A stretch of DNA of 60,000 nt from Hydractinia symbiolongicarpus (taxonomy: Eukaryota > Cnidaria > Hydrozoa > Anthoathecata > Hydractiniidae). Of the stretch, positions 1 through 13,500 are shown piece by piece; the first letter of the stretch is position 1, and each line of letters opens with the position of its first letter. The notes under the pieces were generated by a model, which did not search any database, was not told where the DNA came from, and saw only the letters and a program-made list of their open reading frames with translations. Location of the stretch: the NCBI RefSeq assembly GCF_029227915.1, contig NC_079879.1, forward strand, positions 25,488,501 to 25,548,500, in the 5' to 3' direction. Both the position numbers and the translations under genes were made by a program.

Positions 1-2937
1 TACCTATCCCAAATCCACGCCAAACACCAGTTCAACCTGGTAGGGCTAGCAGTTATCACCAAATTCTTGAAGATAGAAATAAAAAGAAGAAACTTTCTTC
101 GAAAGAATTAAATTGTATTCCTAAAAAGGAAATAAATTACCGAACGATTGCAAGCAACAACGACACTGTTGATGAACCAATTTCATCTTCAGCTAGACGA
201 GAAGAATCCCTGTATACAAATATATCGAGTGATGAAGACGAATATGATGACATCACCTCATTTATTTATCAAAATCAGCAGGATTTGTTATCTGCATCAA
301 CAGGTAGCTTACTATATATTTACCATATTTGCGTCTTAAAATGCAACCTAGGATGTAGTGTTGTGTGAGAGAATTTTCTGCTAGGATATATAATGATTTG
401 ATTCCTGTACATTCGATACAAAATTTAACAAAAAACAAAAATGTTGTATAGAAACTATGTAGACAAGTATTCTGAAAAAATATATTAATTTTCAGATGAA
501 ACAAATGATGAAACATATGATGATGTAATTTCTCTACATTCTAAGGAAGAACCAAACCAAAAAAATCCACTTTTATCAGAACTGATGGGGAAATGTAAGT
601 TGAACAGTACTTGAATTACTAACTTAAATTTTCTATCCTAATGCCAATCATCAATCATTAATATCAAACTTGAAGTTCGAATGTAAAGGGGTTGTTTTAT
701 AAGGTAACTTGCTTTTAGTAGTAAAATTATTTTTAGAATTATATCGATAAGATATTGAGTTGTATATGATACTATAAAATTTTTTCGTACTGATAAAACT
801 ATTTTTATATTTTTAGTGCGTACAGGAAACAAAATACATTCATCGAGGACACAATGTATTCCAAATGCTTACGTTTTTGACATTAGTACCTCTCACACAT
901 CTCCTAAGCCACAGGCGGTTAATCAGGTAAATTAAAATCAATGCTTTCTGCTTAAATGACAAACATCTTGACCATATAAAGAGTTACTAATAAAAACTGT
1001 CGAAAAAGCCTAAATAAGAAAGGTATAGCAAATAACAATAATGCTCTGTATGCAGTTCTGCTTGAATATCAAGTCATGCTTTCTATTCATGGGAATTGTA
1101 CGGGCCTCTACCGTAATAGGTATGCAGTTCTTAGAACTGCGCTAACAAACTACATATCCATTAGGGAGTTTAAGCTATGACACGAACTGGTGCTTATTCT
1201 TGCCCTATTGCGAATAAGAAAAATATGCTAATAAAAATACCATAAATTAATTTTTTTTTTTTACAGAACGAATATGAAAATAAAGAGCAGATGCAAGGTA
1301 TGTTATTAAAACTTACTCTATTGTCATGTATATTATTTACTCTTCAAAGATATAACAAACTATAGCTTTAATTCTTTTCCCTCCACGAGAAAATCTTAAC
1401 TATAGTTTCACTAAAAACCATAAGGAGAAGATATTAAAGACTTGCAGGAAAACGATAGCATGTAAAATTGACAGTCCCTCGAAAATTAAAGTTTGTACTT
1501 GTATATCTTAAAAACTTAGCAATGATAGTATTTATAACCCTCTTTTAGGAATTTTACCTCAATTTGAAGTTCTTTGGAACTATCCTTGGTTCAAAGGTAA
1601 CGCGACCACTGAAGAAGCAGAAGACATGTTGTGTCAGCTGGGTGAGGTAAATATGTTTGCACTACTGAAGTACCAATTGTTGTGAGAAGTTTAGCGAAAG
1701 CTTTTGCCGGTAATAATATTTGTCGCGCAATTTTTTGCTTTACATTGAGCGATGAAAACACTAAATAGATTTTCTCTGCCTAAAGGTCGCCATTAGAATG
1801 CAGAAAGTGTTGTAAAACACGTCTTTGGCAATGTGTTTCTATTAAAGTCGCACTGATTCAACAGTTGCTCAACAATTTTAATGCTAATAAAAACCAAGCT
1901 TACCATTTTCTTGATGTTTTTTTAGATCTTTTAAAAGGTTCTTTAAAATTGTTGTGTACATTATTTAATTTTAAAAATGATAATTCCTCTAGTTTGATGT
2001 TTACAATCTTCCGCTAAGAGTCATTTTTACGCCAAGTTAAAAGAATTAACGTCATCTAGCGTAGGCGTAGTAAAGTCTAACATTTTAAAATTACATCTTT
2101 TTTAAGGAAGTGAATTGAAAATGTCAAAATCACAGTAGAATTTATTTACTTGTTTTAAATCTAGGAAGGGGCATTTCTTGTTGTGGTGCATAAGACGACT
2201 TTCAAATTTCTACTGCTTGTTTATCACAGAGGACAGATCGTACAACTTACGTAAGTATGTTTTGTTTCAGAGCAAAAATATTGGCTAAAAAGAAAATTGG
2301 TGATTTTATAAAATTTTGCCAACTTTTTGTAGCTAATTTTTTTTAATTGCTGTACGTCAAATTAAATTACCAATTTTTTTTTGTACTTACTTTTAAGAAC
2401 GTTATTTGAAAGAATAAAATAATTTTAATGGAATACTTTTCTTATTTTGGCATCCTCGTTCTCAGTGATTGTTACCTGATGTCAAGGCCCTAGAGCTTAC
2501 TTGAGGCGCCAGTCTCACTTAAAAGATTAATTATCTCTGGAGACGAGGTTGCTATTAGTCAAAAGTAATGATCAAAACACAAATAGTATTTTTGAATTCG
2601 GTTCCGCAAATTCTTGAGGGGGAGTGTTTTATAAATTTATATACTAATACTTTCTTCAGTTGATAGATTTTTTTTAGTGGTTGTAACATTCGAATTTATC
2701 TTTAGCATATCAAAAGACACAGATGAAAACTTTATCCTAGCTGATTTTTGTAATCAGGTAAAAAAATATTTGTTTTTAGAAGTAAGTAGTCATAGGGTAT
2801 GGAAAAATTTACAGGTATACATACAAAATCATTTTATTGTTTTATAGAAGTTCAACTCTATCCCGGAGCTCATTTTGTTTCATCGCAAACACGCCATTAA
2901 ATTGCATCGCTCGCTCGTTTTGCTGACGTTAACATAA
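1..2937 (+). CDS. SH2-domain tyrosine-motif adaptor, paralogue 1 (3' part, spliced)
   Basis: Exons I can join in frame are <3-303, 496-594, 817-926, 1267-1297, 1549-1646, 2165-2250, 2706-2757 and 2848-2937, all with AG/GT borders; stop TAA is 2935-2937, giving about 288 residues from the window edge. The N-terminal part is hydrophilic with many candidate phosphotyrosine sites (YHQI, YTNI, YDDI, YQNQ, YDDV, YVFD, YENK). The YxN sites suit a Grb2-type SH2, and YTNI-x6-YDDI has ITAM spacing. The last four exons form an SH2 domain starting at NYPWFKG and ending near KFNSIPELILFHRKHAIKL. The betaB strand reads GAFLVVV, so the FLVR arginine is absent. The likely role is a cytosolic adaptor under tyrosine kinases, like SLP-76/BLNK in layout; orthology is not proven. 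A paralogue follows on the same strand. Confidence 0.8.
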
Positions 2938-5814
2938 TTCTGTAAAAGTATATGCAGTGCCGAGGATGATTGCGTAAAATTCGAAGCTTCAATTCCATGG
3001 GAATACAAGTTTTTTTATATAAGAACTTCTAAATTTCAGCTGACGCTGCACTTATTTTAAAAACAGGCTGGAATGTTGCGGCTGTGCTTTGTACTCTTCG
3101 GCGAAATAAAAGTTATCTTTCGGTAAAAGGACACATAAATTGGGCGAAAGTGATTTTAGAATACATACATAGGTTAAAGATTTTTTTTAGAACCCTCTTT
3201 TGTGGTAATATTTCGTTGTTATGGTGGATAAATAAAGATAGAAAGGAAAAATAGTGTATTGAGTCACATCTTTCCATGATGTAACTCACTACACAATTTT
3301 TTTTGGATAAATTTGTAAATTATGTAAATTTATATAAAATGTAAAACCCCATCAGTATTATTTTTTCGCTTCTATTACCTTTTATTCCTAAGATTTTTTG
3401 AAAGAGGCGCTGGGAACGAGGTTTTCTCTTCATTTACTTGCATCGGGTGCTTTATTTAGAACTTTACAGTGCTTTTCTTTTCGTTTTCCGAAAATCCATT
3501 TTTTTTAATTCGGTTACCCACAAAATTATTAATGGAAATGTTATGAAAGGCTCAAACGTAGATTCTATATGTTACTTCAAAACCTTCTAAACTTGATAAT
3601 CTATTTTTGGAGAACCTTCTTCCTCCAAGTTTAGGCCCACCCCTACACGTTGCATTTAATTGTTAACACAACGTACAGAAAAACGGGATTTTTATGTTCA
3701 CTTTGATAAAATGACCCAAGACGTTTATTTATCGTACACAACGCCATAATTCTCGCGCCTGTCAGAAAATGATTCAAAAATTGGTAAATCCAGCCTGCTG
3801 CGATCTAATAAACGCATTACCTGCAAATCTTCAGGATCAAACACTTTAGAAATTTTTTATTGGAGTCAAGGAAAGCAAATATGCTTTCTAAGATATCTTA
3901 ATTCTCCACGAGATGAATATGAAAGCAAAATAGGCACCCGAGAATTTCCCTTTTCCATGGTAATCTATAATTGATATATCAGGTTACTAAAATTACTGTC
4001 TCATCAAAATTACACCAGAGTCTATAAAATTGCCTTTAATCAGTTCGGCCTTTTCCTTTTTTATCATGTTATCTTCGAGTGATTACGTAGAATCTTACAG
4101 CAGACGAACCTATTTTATGCTTGATGCTGCGCATAAATTTCGTCCCGCTTGTTGGAGATTTGGTTACAGCGCAAATCTTTCCAGGATATTTTATAGTGAC
4201 AACTGACAACTAGCTTTCAATTCTCCGATATCTTGTAACGATCCGAGTGTGTGATCAAACTGAATGATTTTTCTTGTTTGTTAGGTCGTAAAATTTTATT
4301 TCTGATAAAAAAGGGTATTTCTGATAAAAAAGGGTATTTCCCTTATTCGATTCGTGTATGCCAGCTTAACAATAGCCTAGTTAACTAATTTTTTTGAGGA
4401 TATTTAATTCAGTTTCTTTCAAACGAAACCTTAAACTTAAACAAATGTCACGACAAATCCATAAAATTAAAATACACCTCACAGCAAACCCCGAATCAGA
4501 ATCAACCAATAAGCACAAGCCGGTTTGGTCACATGCTGCCCTCTTAAATAATTATGATTGGTCTTCTGGGTAGTTTAACAAAGGAAAACCTATCTTTCAG
4601 TTATAAATTTGTTTGAAATATATCTCCCATATTTTTTTTAAGTTTCAGGAAATATTTATGGTGGCAGTAGGTAATGACACAACACAACACCACAGATAAT
4701 AACAATGTCAGAAATAACGCATCTCAAATATGTACATCTTATAAGTGATTATGTTGAAAACCCTCAGTATTTTATTCTAAAATGTCAAAAAGTTGGCCTG
4801 TAAAAGTTAGCACAAATCAACAAAAATAAGTTCTTTACACATTTTAAATATTGTCTTTCCCATAAAAGCTTATACAAAAATATGAAAAAGCCATAGTTTA
4901 GAAAACATTAAATGTAAATCTTCAAAAATCAGTCATTTCAGTTGCATACCATTCTCTCCCACAAAAATTTACACAAATGTAAAAATCAGCCAGTTAAAGA
5001 ATTTTTCTTTTTTAGTATGATGATCCGTACTACCCTTTATCAACAATTCTGAACCTAAATGACAAAAAATCAATAAGCAAAGAATAAACTTGAATTAAAA
5101 AAGATCATTATTTTGGAAACATTGTATACGGTTCGTAAACAAAAGTTTACACAAAATGTAGAACAGATTGGTTTTTGAGAAACACATCTAAATCAACAAA
5201 AATAATTATTTTTTCAAAAATTAAAAATAAGTTTTTGAAGGTAGCTATCTAGCTTGTTACATCATAATTCGTCCTCATAATAGAAGAGAAATTTGGAAAC
5301 TATAGTAGTTAGCTATAGATAATTAAAAAAGGGAATAACAACAGAAGTCATAGGTTAGAGCTAGCCATGGGATGGGGAGCTGGACTTTGAGGCTAAGATT
5401 AGCTAGCTAACAGTAGATAAGACACCCAGTTAAATATAATTAAACTGGGAACACTTACCTAAAACTAAAGCTAGCTATTTATGCTTAGTAAAACACATAT
5501 AAAGAGAAGCAATATTAATGTAAAATTAATAAGACTATAGCTACAGTTCAACAAACAAAAGTTTTCCGTTTTTTAGTCAGCCAACAGCTTTATGTAGCAT
5601 TTTGAACTTTAGGACAATACATTAGTTACGCGCCAGGGCACATGAATTATGCAACAAACGTAAACAAATATGGCTACATACGCGGTAAAATATAAAACTG
5701 TGGCTTTTCCTGGGAAATGCTTGCTCCACCGACATAAAAAAACCAAACGTCTATAAATACCAAAGTTCTTACTATTTGTGATTTCAAATCCACTTTAAAC
5801 TCTAGCCTTTGTTT
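2938..5814. other. Intergenic stretch, no gene recognised
   Basis: AT-rich sequence between the two adaptor genes. I see no long open frame or family motif. It holds a short perfect tandem duplication at about 4300-4338 (unit ATTTCTGATAAAAAAGGGT) and, near 3405-3422, a variant of a CTGGGAACGAGGTT-like motif that recurs at about 2550, 7023, 7492 and 58226, probably ends of old short transposons. Confidence 0.5.
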
Positions 5815-6162
5815 CCTACTTCTAACTTTACTTTACATCTAGCTCCACTTCTCACTTCACTTTCCTACTTATTCACTCCTTCACTTGGACTCTTTTTTTT
5901 TTTTAAATATAAACCTATGCTTTTTTAAACCACCATTATTCCTTTTTCAAGGTAAAGGGATCGTTCTTCTGTGCTTTTTTTGGTGGCCTTTTATTTTCTA
6001 CTTCTAAATTTACTTTACATCTAGCTCCACGTAGCTCCACTTTCACTTCCAACTTCACTTTTCGACTTCTTCACTTGGACTTATTTCTTTTTAAATATGC
6101 TTTTTTGAACTACTTATTTTACTTTTTTCAAGATAGTTCTTTTGTGGGGTTTTTTGGTGGCG
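5815..6162. repeat. Imperfect 170-bp tandem duplication
   Basis: Two adjacent degenerate copies (about 5815-5988 and 5999-6162). Each begins CTACTTCTAA, passes through ACTTTACATCTAGCTCCAC and CTTCACTTGGACT, and ends TTTTTTGGTGGC. The plus strand is pyrimidine-rich. There is no coding potential. It lies directly beside the RecQ-like fragment and may belong to the same decayed element. Confidence 0.65.
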
Positions 6163-6429
6163 AGAGGACACCATTTTTCGAAAGTTAGCCGTTAAATTTA
6201 TTTCAGCAAATCAAATTGAGTCGTTTTCATCACGTGATGTAAACAAAGTAAACACGCTAGCAAAATGGACATAATTTTTTCGGCGACTTCAAAGAGAATT
6301 TCGGCAACATCAAAGGAAAATGACGATATCAACTTTGCCTGTCACAGACACACGGAACTGGCGTATTATTATATAGATAGCTATATATTTGTAATATGTA
6401 TAAAAAAGATACCAAACAGATAACTGAAA

Positions 6430-6798
6430 TTACCAGATGAATTCTGAAAACTTTTGACCACAGCTGTCTTCTGTATTAGCTGAGATTTTAGATGTTGAAA
6501 AAAGAGGTTGTAGTTCTTTGTTATTTTGTTCATATGCATTAGGTAAAACTGCACCAGAAGCTCCTCTACCCTTCAGAATAGCAATTTGGTCCTCGATTAT
6601 GGAATTAAGTAGGCTTACGACGATAACTATATTCTTTTTCTTTTTTACAGGGTATAAATACGGTAAAAGCTGATATATTAAAGATTTGGCATAGCCAGTA
6701 GGGAGAACACTGATAACATCTTTACCAATTAAAAGAAAATCAAGCGCTTTGACTTGTTTTGGTTTTAACAAAAACCCTTTTATTTTACATTCTTCCAA
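6430..6798 (-). pseudogene. RecQ-like DNA helicase fragment (N-terminal helicase domain)
   Basis: A 122-residue open frame on the minus strand. It has a Q-motif-like start (LLKPKQVKALDFLLIGKDV), a Walker A region VLPTGYAKSLIYQLLP, and motif Ia-like VVSLLNSIIEDQI. RecQ family helicases normally have GxGKS at the phosphate loop; here the second glycine is alanine. The frame stops long before the DEAH box, so the protein could not unwind DNA. No RQC or HRDC part is visible. RecQ-like fragments of this kind are often repeat-borne in cnidarian-type genomes (general knowledge), and the flanks here are repetitive, so I treat it as a relic rather than a host gene. Confidence 0.7.
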
Positions 6799-6839
6799 AG
6801 AGATTTAAATTCTGGTGAATAAATATGTTAAGTGTTCTA

Positions 6840-7110
6840 TTTGTATTGCTGCGCTGAAGCAATCAACCTCATGAACTCGACGAGCTTGTCTGGTAGTTTG
6901 TCTCGCTCGCTTAAAATACGGCCGGTATTCGAGCAAACACCGCACATTTTGCGGTGTTTAAGATCGGCCAGTGCCGGGGCTATTTCTGTCTCGCCGTCCT
7001 TATATCAAAAAGAGAGAAAAGAGCCCTGGGATCGAGGTTGCATGCTGAGATACATTTCGCCGGCAAATTTGCCGTCCAATTCGCTTCGTGAACCTCCCTC
7101 TTAAAACTTA
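6840..7110. repeat. Local GC-rich repeat block
   Basis: A 270-bp block clearly richer in G+C than its surroundings. It is open in one frame on each strand, but neither frame resembles a protein I know. It includes a short inverted repeat around CACCGCACATTTTGCGGTG (about 6940-6958) and the motif GAGCCCTGGGATCGAGGTTG (7022-7041), a variant of a motif seen elsewhere in the window. I read it as part of an old non-autonomous transposon. Confidence 0.4.
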
Positions 7111-7440
7111 CCTTGTAAATATTGTTGATAGACCTTTTTTGTGATGTTTTGAGCATTGTATTTTTAACGTGACTAACCCCCGATTTTCTGATTTCCCAAT
7201 TTTCTGTTTTCCCGATATCTCTTACCTGGAAATTTGGAAAAACAAGATTATGGACGATTTTCGCTCTTGGAACATGTCGTACACTAACACTGGATACAGG
7301 TACTGATTACTGAAATAAATGAGTATAGTACATCATTCTCTTCATAAAGTAGACGTTCGGTATTTCATTCGTAAAATTATATTGCTATCTCTTTCGTTCG
7401 TTTAATATAATAATGCAGGTAAGTAAGAGCTTTTTTCTAA

Positions 7441-7482
7441 GCCTATGATATTCTGATGGAGCCGTCCCATCATATCATAGGC
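7441..7482. repeat. Perfect 11-bp inverted repeat (hairpin)
   Basis: GCCTATGATAT at 7441-7451 is matched by ATATCATAGGC at 7472-7482, with an imperfect inner pairing of CTGATGG against CCCATCA. It is followed by GCCCTGGGGATGAGATTG (7490-7507), a relative of the CTGGGAACGAGGTT motif. This is probably the palindromic end of a MITE. Confidence 0.6.
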
Positions 7483-10400
7483 GTATAAAAGCCCTGGGGA
7501 TGAGATTGTAGAACAGCCAAATTCAGAATTTATTGATCAAGGGGCTTCCCCTCCACTATGAAAAACCGCTGAATAAACCAAAATTAATGTATTAAAAGAA
7601 CAAAATGATAGCTATAAATTTTTTAAATCCAACACCAAAAAATAAAATTCTTGCCTAAACGGTACTCAATCTTGATAAATTTGTTATCTTTTGGTTTGCG
7701 CTCGACACTTCAGCTATATATAAAAAGAAAAACTCGAGTAAGGTTTTAACGAAAAATGAGGACAATAAAAACAGCCCCATGCGTATAGAACCCATATTAG
7801 CAACAAGTTAGGAACAAATTTAGCTAACAAAAAAACAAAAAACAAAACAAAAAATAAGAACAAACAGCCTCATATCACATAAAAAAAGCGTGAAAATGTT
7901 TTTTATACATAAACTGGACCTGGAGTGTTTTATATATTACATTTAATAAGCTATTATATATTTATTAAAAGGAATATAACTAGTTTCGGTAACGTTTCAG
8001 GCTATCAGATCATAGTTAATAGAAAAACTTTCGGTAACGTTTCAGATCATAGTTAATAGAAAAACACTCTTTTTATATATTATATTTTATATATTTTATT
8101 ACACTATTATATAAACAGGTAGTGTAAAAACGTTTTTGCAGTGAATAGTCGGAAGAGAAACAAGGTATGGAACACTTTTTAGATAAACATACATCAAAAG
8201 TTGAGTGTGCTAAAGTTGTGGTAAAAAAGTTTTAACTAGGCTTATGCTCCACTCTTTTTAATTGTACATACATTTTTCTTAACAAATTCTTTTTAAAAGA
8301 ATCATCAAGGCTCAATTTAAGAAATATTTAAACAACAATTGTTAGGATGAAGTCATTCAGTGTTGTTGTAACAGAATAACAAAATTTTGCGTTTATTAGA
8401 TATTAGCCTTTTCCTAATTTCGCGAGATTTGATATGGAATGGAGGCGGAAGAATAAGAAATATATGCATTTAACAAAGGGAAGTATTTAGGGTATTTCCC
8501 CCGTCTGTGAATTTACGAGCGAAGCTAGACCCACACAAATTTCATCAAGTAAAAATTAAGTAGAAATATGCTTTTGATAAAAGGAAGGATTCAAGTATTT
8601 CTCTCGTCTGTGAATTTATGAGCGAAACTAAATTCAAGTTTTTATCATAAAAAATAGGTGTATAGATTGCGTTCTAGGTAGGGTCCGGTTGCTTATTCGC
8701 CTATCTTAGCATTTTTAAGTTGTCAAGACGTATTTGGGATTATTTTGTGTTCTTTGTTTATTTTGCAGAATATAGAAGCAACAATCTGAACAGACTAGCG
8801 ATACACAAGTACATATACGTGCGGAACATTTTTTCAAAACATATTAATTTAATCAATATTGTTGCTTGTGGTGCAAAAGTTTTCGTGAATGTATTACAAG
8901 CTGTTGCAAGCACATATAAGTTTTGTTTTGCAAAAGCTAATATCAAGTTTTTTAAAAAAATATGCTTTACGACACGGATTTATTTTTGCTGACTGGGGAT
9001 AATTTTCGAATGCGTGTTGCTTAACACTTCGTGAGCGCAAAAAGTGTTATTTCTTCTTTTAAAGAAATACTAAACATACCGTTCTCCCCGTTTTTCTTTT
9101 GTCAGCAACCTTTAATATTCGTTATAATAACCACCACTGTTCTATTGTTTATCTTGCTGATGATGTAGCAATACACGCTTTTTTTAAAAGAATTTGGTTT
9201 TAAGAATTAGAATTTTGATTTTTTGTATAAAAAAGCGTGTATACCTTAAAGCATCACATTTTTGAAATCGTTTTCTCAATTTTTTTTTTCTTTTTTTAAA
9301 TATCGTTGGTCACCCAAATTAGTTGCTTTCAATTTCCGCAGACTGAGTGGCTACTTCTTGTGTATTTTAACTCCTTAAGTTTTTATCGTGTCCAAAATGT
9401 TCATTTAGTGACTGGCCTTAAATAGTCTTTAAAATCTAGCATGACTTGCGGTCACAGAACAAGTAATATAAACCATTTTGTTTTTTTCCGAGTGTAAATT
9501 AAACAACAGAAATGGGTGTGTCACTATTGTGAACGTATTTTAGTTGCACCTTTTTTATAGCGAGATAGTTTATGCAGCTTCTGCATCTTCTTTACTTTAA
9601 AATGTACTTTATTAAAAACAAAATCTTTAATTAACAAAACCAAGTAAATTTCCTAAGCCCAAAATAGTGTCACATTTATAGTCCACTTAACTTGCTCTGC
9701 GATACCAGCGTGAAAAGCTGTAATGGCAGCTTCAAAATGTAAACAATTCGCTCGTCACGCAATGATAAAAAACAACATTTATCCTGTCTCAGCTGCATCC
9801 TAGTGATTAGTGTAGTTACCAATAAATAAATACGGACATTTCCAAGTCCGAATTCACTGCTGCACTACATACAAAGGGGTTTTTTATACTGCTGTTTTGT
9901 ATGCATTCTTTTCATGAATTATATATACCTACCCTTATAGTGATATAATAGGGAAGGGTCATATATCGTTTTTTTAAAAGTTTTTCCCACGTTTGAGGGT
10001 GAGGGATTTTGACCAAGACGTTTATTAAAATATTGAATTTCCTTGTCAACAAGAACAACAACAAAATCGCAAGATAAGTAATAAATAGAAATTTTATTCA
10101 AAAACGATTCCACTAACAATAAGTTGAGGATAGTAAGTCTTATCTGCCTTGATTATTGTTACAAATATCTTGTGTGAACAGGGCGCACAAATACTTTGCA
10201 CCCGCATCACAGGGACACAAGAAAGAGGCCAGAAAATGGTAGTTATATTTGCGTTTGCGAAATACCTAAAATTGGTGTGAAGATAAGAATTTAAAAGGAC
10301 TAATAACAAAATCACAAATAATAATAATAATAATAACAAAACACACTGTGAAATGTGAAATAAACATTGTTTTGAACAGCAATAAAGCTCATTTTACACG

Positions 10401-10530
10401 ACAAAAAAATTTGGGTTAATTTATGTGATAAAATACAAAAAAACTAAAAAAAGCTCCGGCTATTTAATAGAGGATATGCGGGATATTTATTTCGACTGCA
10501 AGAATGAAAGTTTATTCTGAATTTTTTTAG
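7483..10530. other. Intergenic stretch with small repeats
   Basis: No gene recognised. Small structures include a direct repeat of TTTCGGTAACGTTTCAG plus ATCATAGTTAATAGAAAAAC (about 7984-8066), a repeat of CGTCTGTGAATTTAYGAGCGAARCTA at about 8500 and 8609, an inverted repeat TACACGCTTTTTT/AAAAAAGCGTGTA at 9172-9184 and 9229-9241, and a TAA microsatellite at about 10313-10337. The 90-residue frame near 8720-8992 has low complexity and no family features. Confidence 0.5.
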
Positions 10531-10550
10531 AAAGGCAATTAAAACGCAAC

Positions 10551-13500
10551 ATGAATAAACAAACGAACTCAGAGAATGTGAAACCCATGGCAGGGAACAA
10601 TAAAAGTGAGTAAATCAGCTCTTTTTTTATATTAAACAAATTAAAAAATCCAAACCCGTTTTTAGCATTGAAGACAGTCATGTCTATAATAGAGACGATT
10701 TTTTATACCAGATACATATTAGAAGGTCAGCCATTTCAATATCAGAAAGTGTGAGGAAAAATTTATTTCGTCTAGTACTAAGTACTAATTCTGTAGTTTT
10801 TGTTTCTGGAAAGCATCAAAACTCAGTTATTCGTAGTATTTTACCTTTCCTATCTTTACGTGACTTCTTTAATAAGGCAATATCCTGGGATAAGAGCACA
10901 TTAAAATCTTTTTTAATGTTTCATTTGAATGTTTCATTGAAGGTTATTATTACAGTCTTGCCCTTCGGAACCTGCAAGTTATACATCTTCCTCCTTATAC
11001 CATTCTTGTAACATCTAATAACGAACTTTACATTTGCTGTCAGGGCAGCCCCCACCACCGCCACCAACGAAACCAACGAAGCTGGCAAGTTCTAAGTCAC
11101 AACCACCCCCGACTGCATCTAAACCAAAGAAGCTATTACCAAACTCAACAGACACGCTAAAGCAACAATCGGCATCACCTGTAACTAAACCAAAGAGTAA
11201 GTCACCTACAGTAGCACTTAATAATCAATTTACACCGTCAAAACTTGCATTAAATTCAAAAAAAAATTATTCATCGCCAGAGACTAACCACCAGCTTCTG
11301 ATACCACCAAAAGCAGCAGTAGACACAGAAGAGTTTCCACCCCCATCGGCAAAAAATCACTACACGGTTCTGGTAAGCATATACAGTAGAGTCTCCATAA
11401 CTCGAACAGCCACGGGGAAAAGGAAATCGTTCGAGATATGGAGACATTCGAGTTGTAGAGGTTTTCAACTTTTAGCGCAATATCCTCCCTTTACGTGAAC
11501 CAGCTGGATAAAAACGTTATATTTAATCTTAAGTCTAACTTTAAGGGGGCTATTAGGTTAATGAAAGTATTGTATTTTGTATTTGTTAAACTGCTTGTAA
11601 ATCTTTTCTTTATTTTTTTTCCAAGTTGACAGGGTGCTTGGAGGAATTTTGAACTCTTTTGCCACATCCTTTGGCGCAGTACCCTTTTCCAACGCTTTAA
11701 GAGCTTTGTACTTGATTTTGCACGACTTATTGTCAATTCGACGCTTTGATCCTGCCACAGACGACATTGTTATGAGAGTGTCTTTCTTTTGAAATTCTTT
11801 AGATTTTCTCGAAAACGTTCGAAAAAGACGTTCGAAAGGTTTGGATGACGCATCATTAATCATTCGAATTAATAATAAGGCCTGCAAAACACGTATTAAC
11901 AAGATTTTTAGACCCAATTTATCAGGAAAACTGTTCGAATTTTGATTATGATGTCAGAAAATTCGAGTTATGGAGAGAAAAGTCTCCAAGGGACAAAAAA
12001 ATTTGTTCGAGTTAAGGGAAGATTCGAGTTATGGAGGTTCGAGTTGTAGAGGTTTTTTTATAAGAGTTTATTAGGAAATTTTCACGGTGCCAACGAATTT
12101 GTTCGAGTTAAGGAGAGATTCGAGTTATAGAGGTTCGAGTTATGGAGACTCTACTGTACTTCTGATGTTCGATTATACTTTTTAGAAAAGGCGAACAAAA
12201 AGCTATTTTGTGGCAGCCACAAAATCAATTTTAAGCGGTAGAACAAAAATTAAGGAATTTTCTATATCCCTAAATTTACTAAAATAACTGGAAATAAATA
12301 ATACGTTTATTAGAGCAAATCTTTCAACGACGCATGCGCACAATAAAGAAAAAAAACAAACGTATCGTTTTTTGAATTTGACCAATCAGGACTCTTGATT
12401 TTCTTTTTTTTGCTGAATGAGCATTTATACATTTCATTTAAATGCAAGATGGTGTCGCAGCAGCAACAACAACAAAAAATCTCGCAGGATCTTATTTCAG
12501 TGTTTTGCAAGTTGCTAATCAATCACCATTTAAAATTGCAAGTAGTTCTTTTAGAAATGAACAAAATGAAGAGAAAAGGCTGGAAGAGAAATGATAGAAG
12601 AAATTACAAAATGAGGAGATAGAAAACAATGACGCTGGTGCTTGCGTGACAACCTTGCCCATCGAACGCGCAAATAAAAAGCGGAACTCGTTCGCGCATC
12701 ATTTTTTTTTCATTGGAAATCTGGTTTAAACATCAAAAAATGATATCATTAACTCAAGATAATCCAAAATATTTTAATACAATCGTAGTGCCAGCAATTT
12801 TTTAACTCGCTAAGGGAGCCCGAAAAAAAACTCTTTTTGTGACAGCCACAACATAATTTGTAATCAAGGTAGCAAAAATTAAGGAACTTCTGTTTAAATA
12901 CTAAATATTCATATTCTGTCCTAGAGACATTTTTCACAAAGTTTTTATGGTCATGTAGGGCAAAAAGAAGCAAGTTTGAGATGTACTTACCAATAAACAC
13001 AGAAACAAGATATTTAATTCAAGATAGCCAAAAATATTCTACATACATATAATCGTAGTGCCAGCATTTTATAACCTTCGTTAAAGGCGGATTTCCACCA
13101 GTGCGAATCTTTCTATCGCTCTAAAATTACACAAAATTTTAGTGCGACAGGAGTTCTACGCTGCAAATGAGTTTCAGTGCGATAGCATGCCAATACAAAT
13201 TATTTTTTGTGCGAAATTTTCTTATGTGAACACACACATTTCAAGATGGCAGACAGTTCAGAAGAAGAAGAAGCTGTAGATGCCTTAATAGTCATTAGAA
13301 GTATAAGGAAAAAGAGACGAAGAAAATCGCCATTTTCTTGGGTTCATCAAATTTATAGAGAAAGACAATTGAAAGGAGTGTATAATCAACTGCTTCAAGA
13401 AATGAAATTGCACGATAGAGAATTTTACTTTAGGTATCTAGTAAATTTTAGTTCCAAGTTTGCTTCCTTTTGATAGTTATGGAGAGCATTTCTATTATTT

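Noticed and set aside
8720-8992. 90-residue plus-strand gene
   Set aside because: Composition typical of AT-rich noise, overlapping frames on both strands, no motif.
10751-11011. 86-residue frame before the proline-rich exon
   Set aside because: No family features and not in phase with the adaptor exons; treated as intron.
12395-12622. Gln-run protein
   Set aside because: Short, AT-driven, in a degenerate repeat within an intron; no homology pattern.
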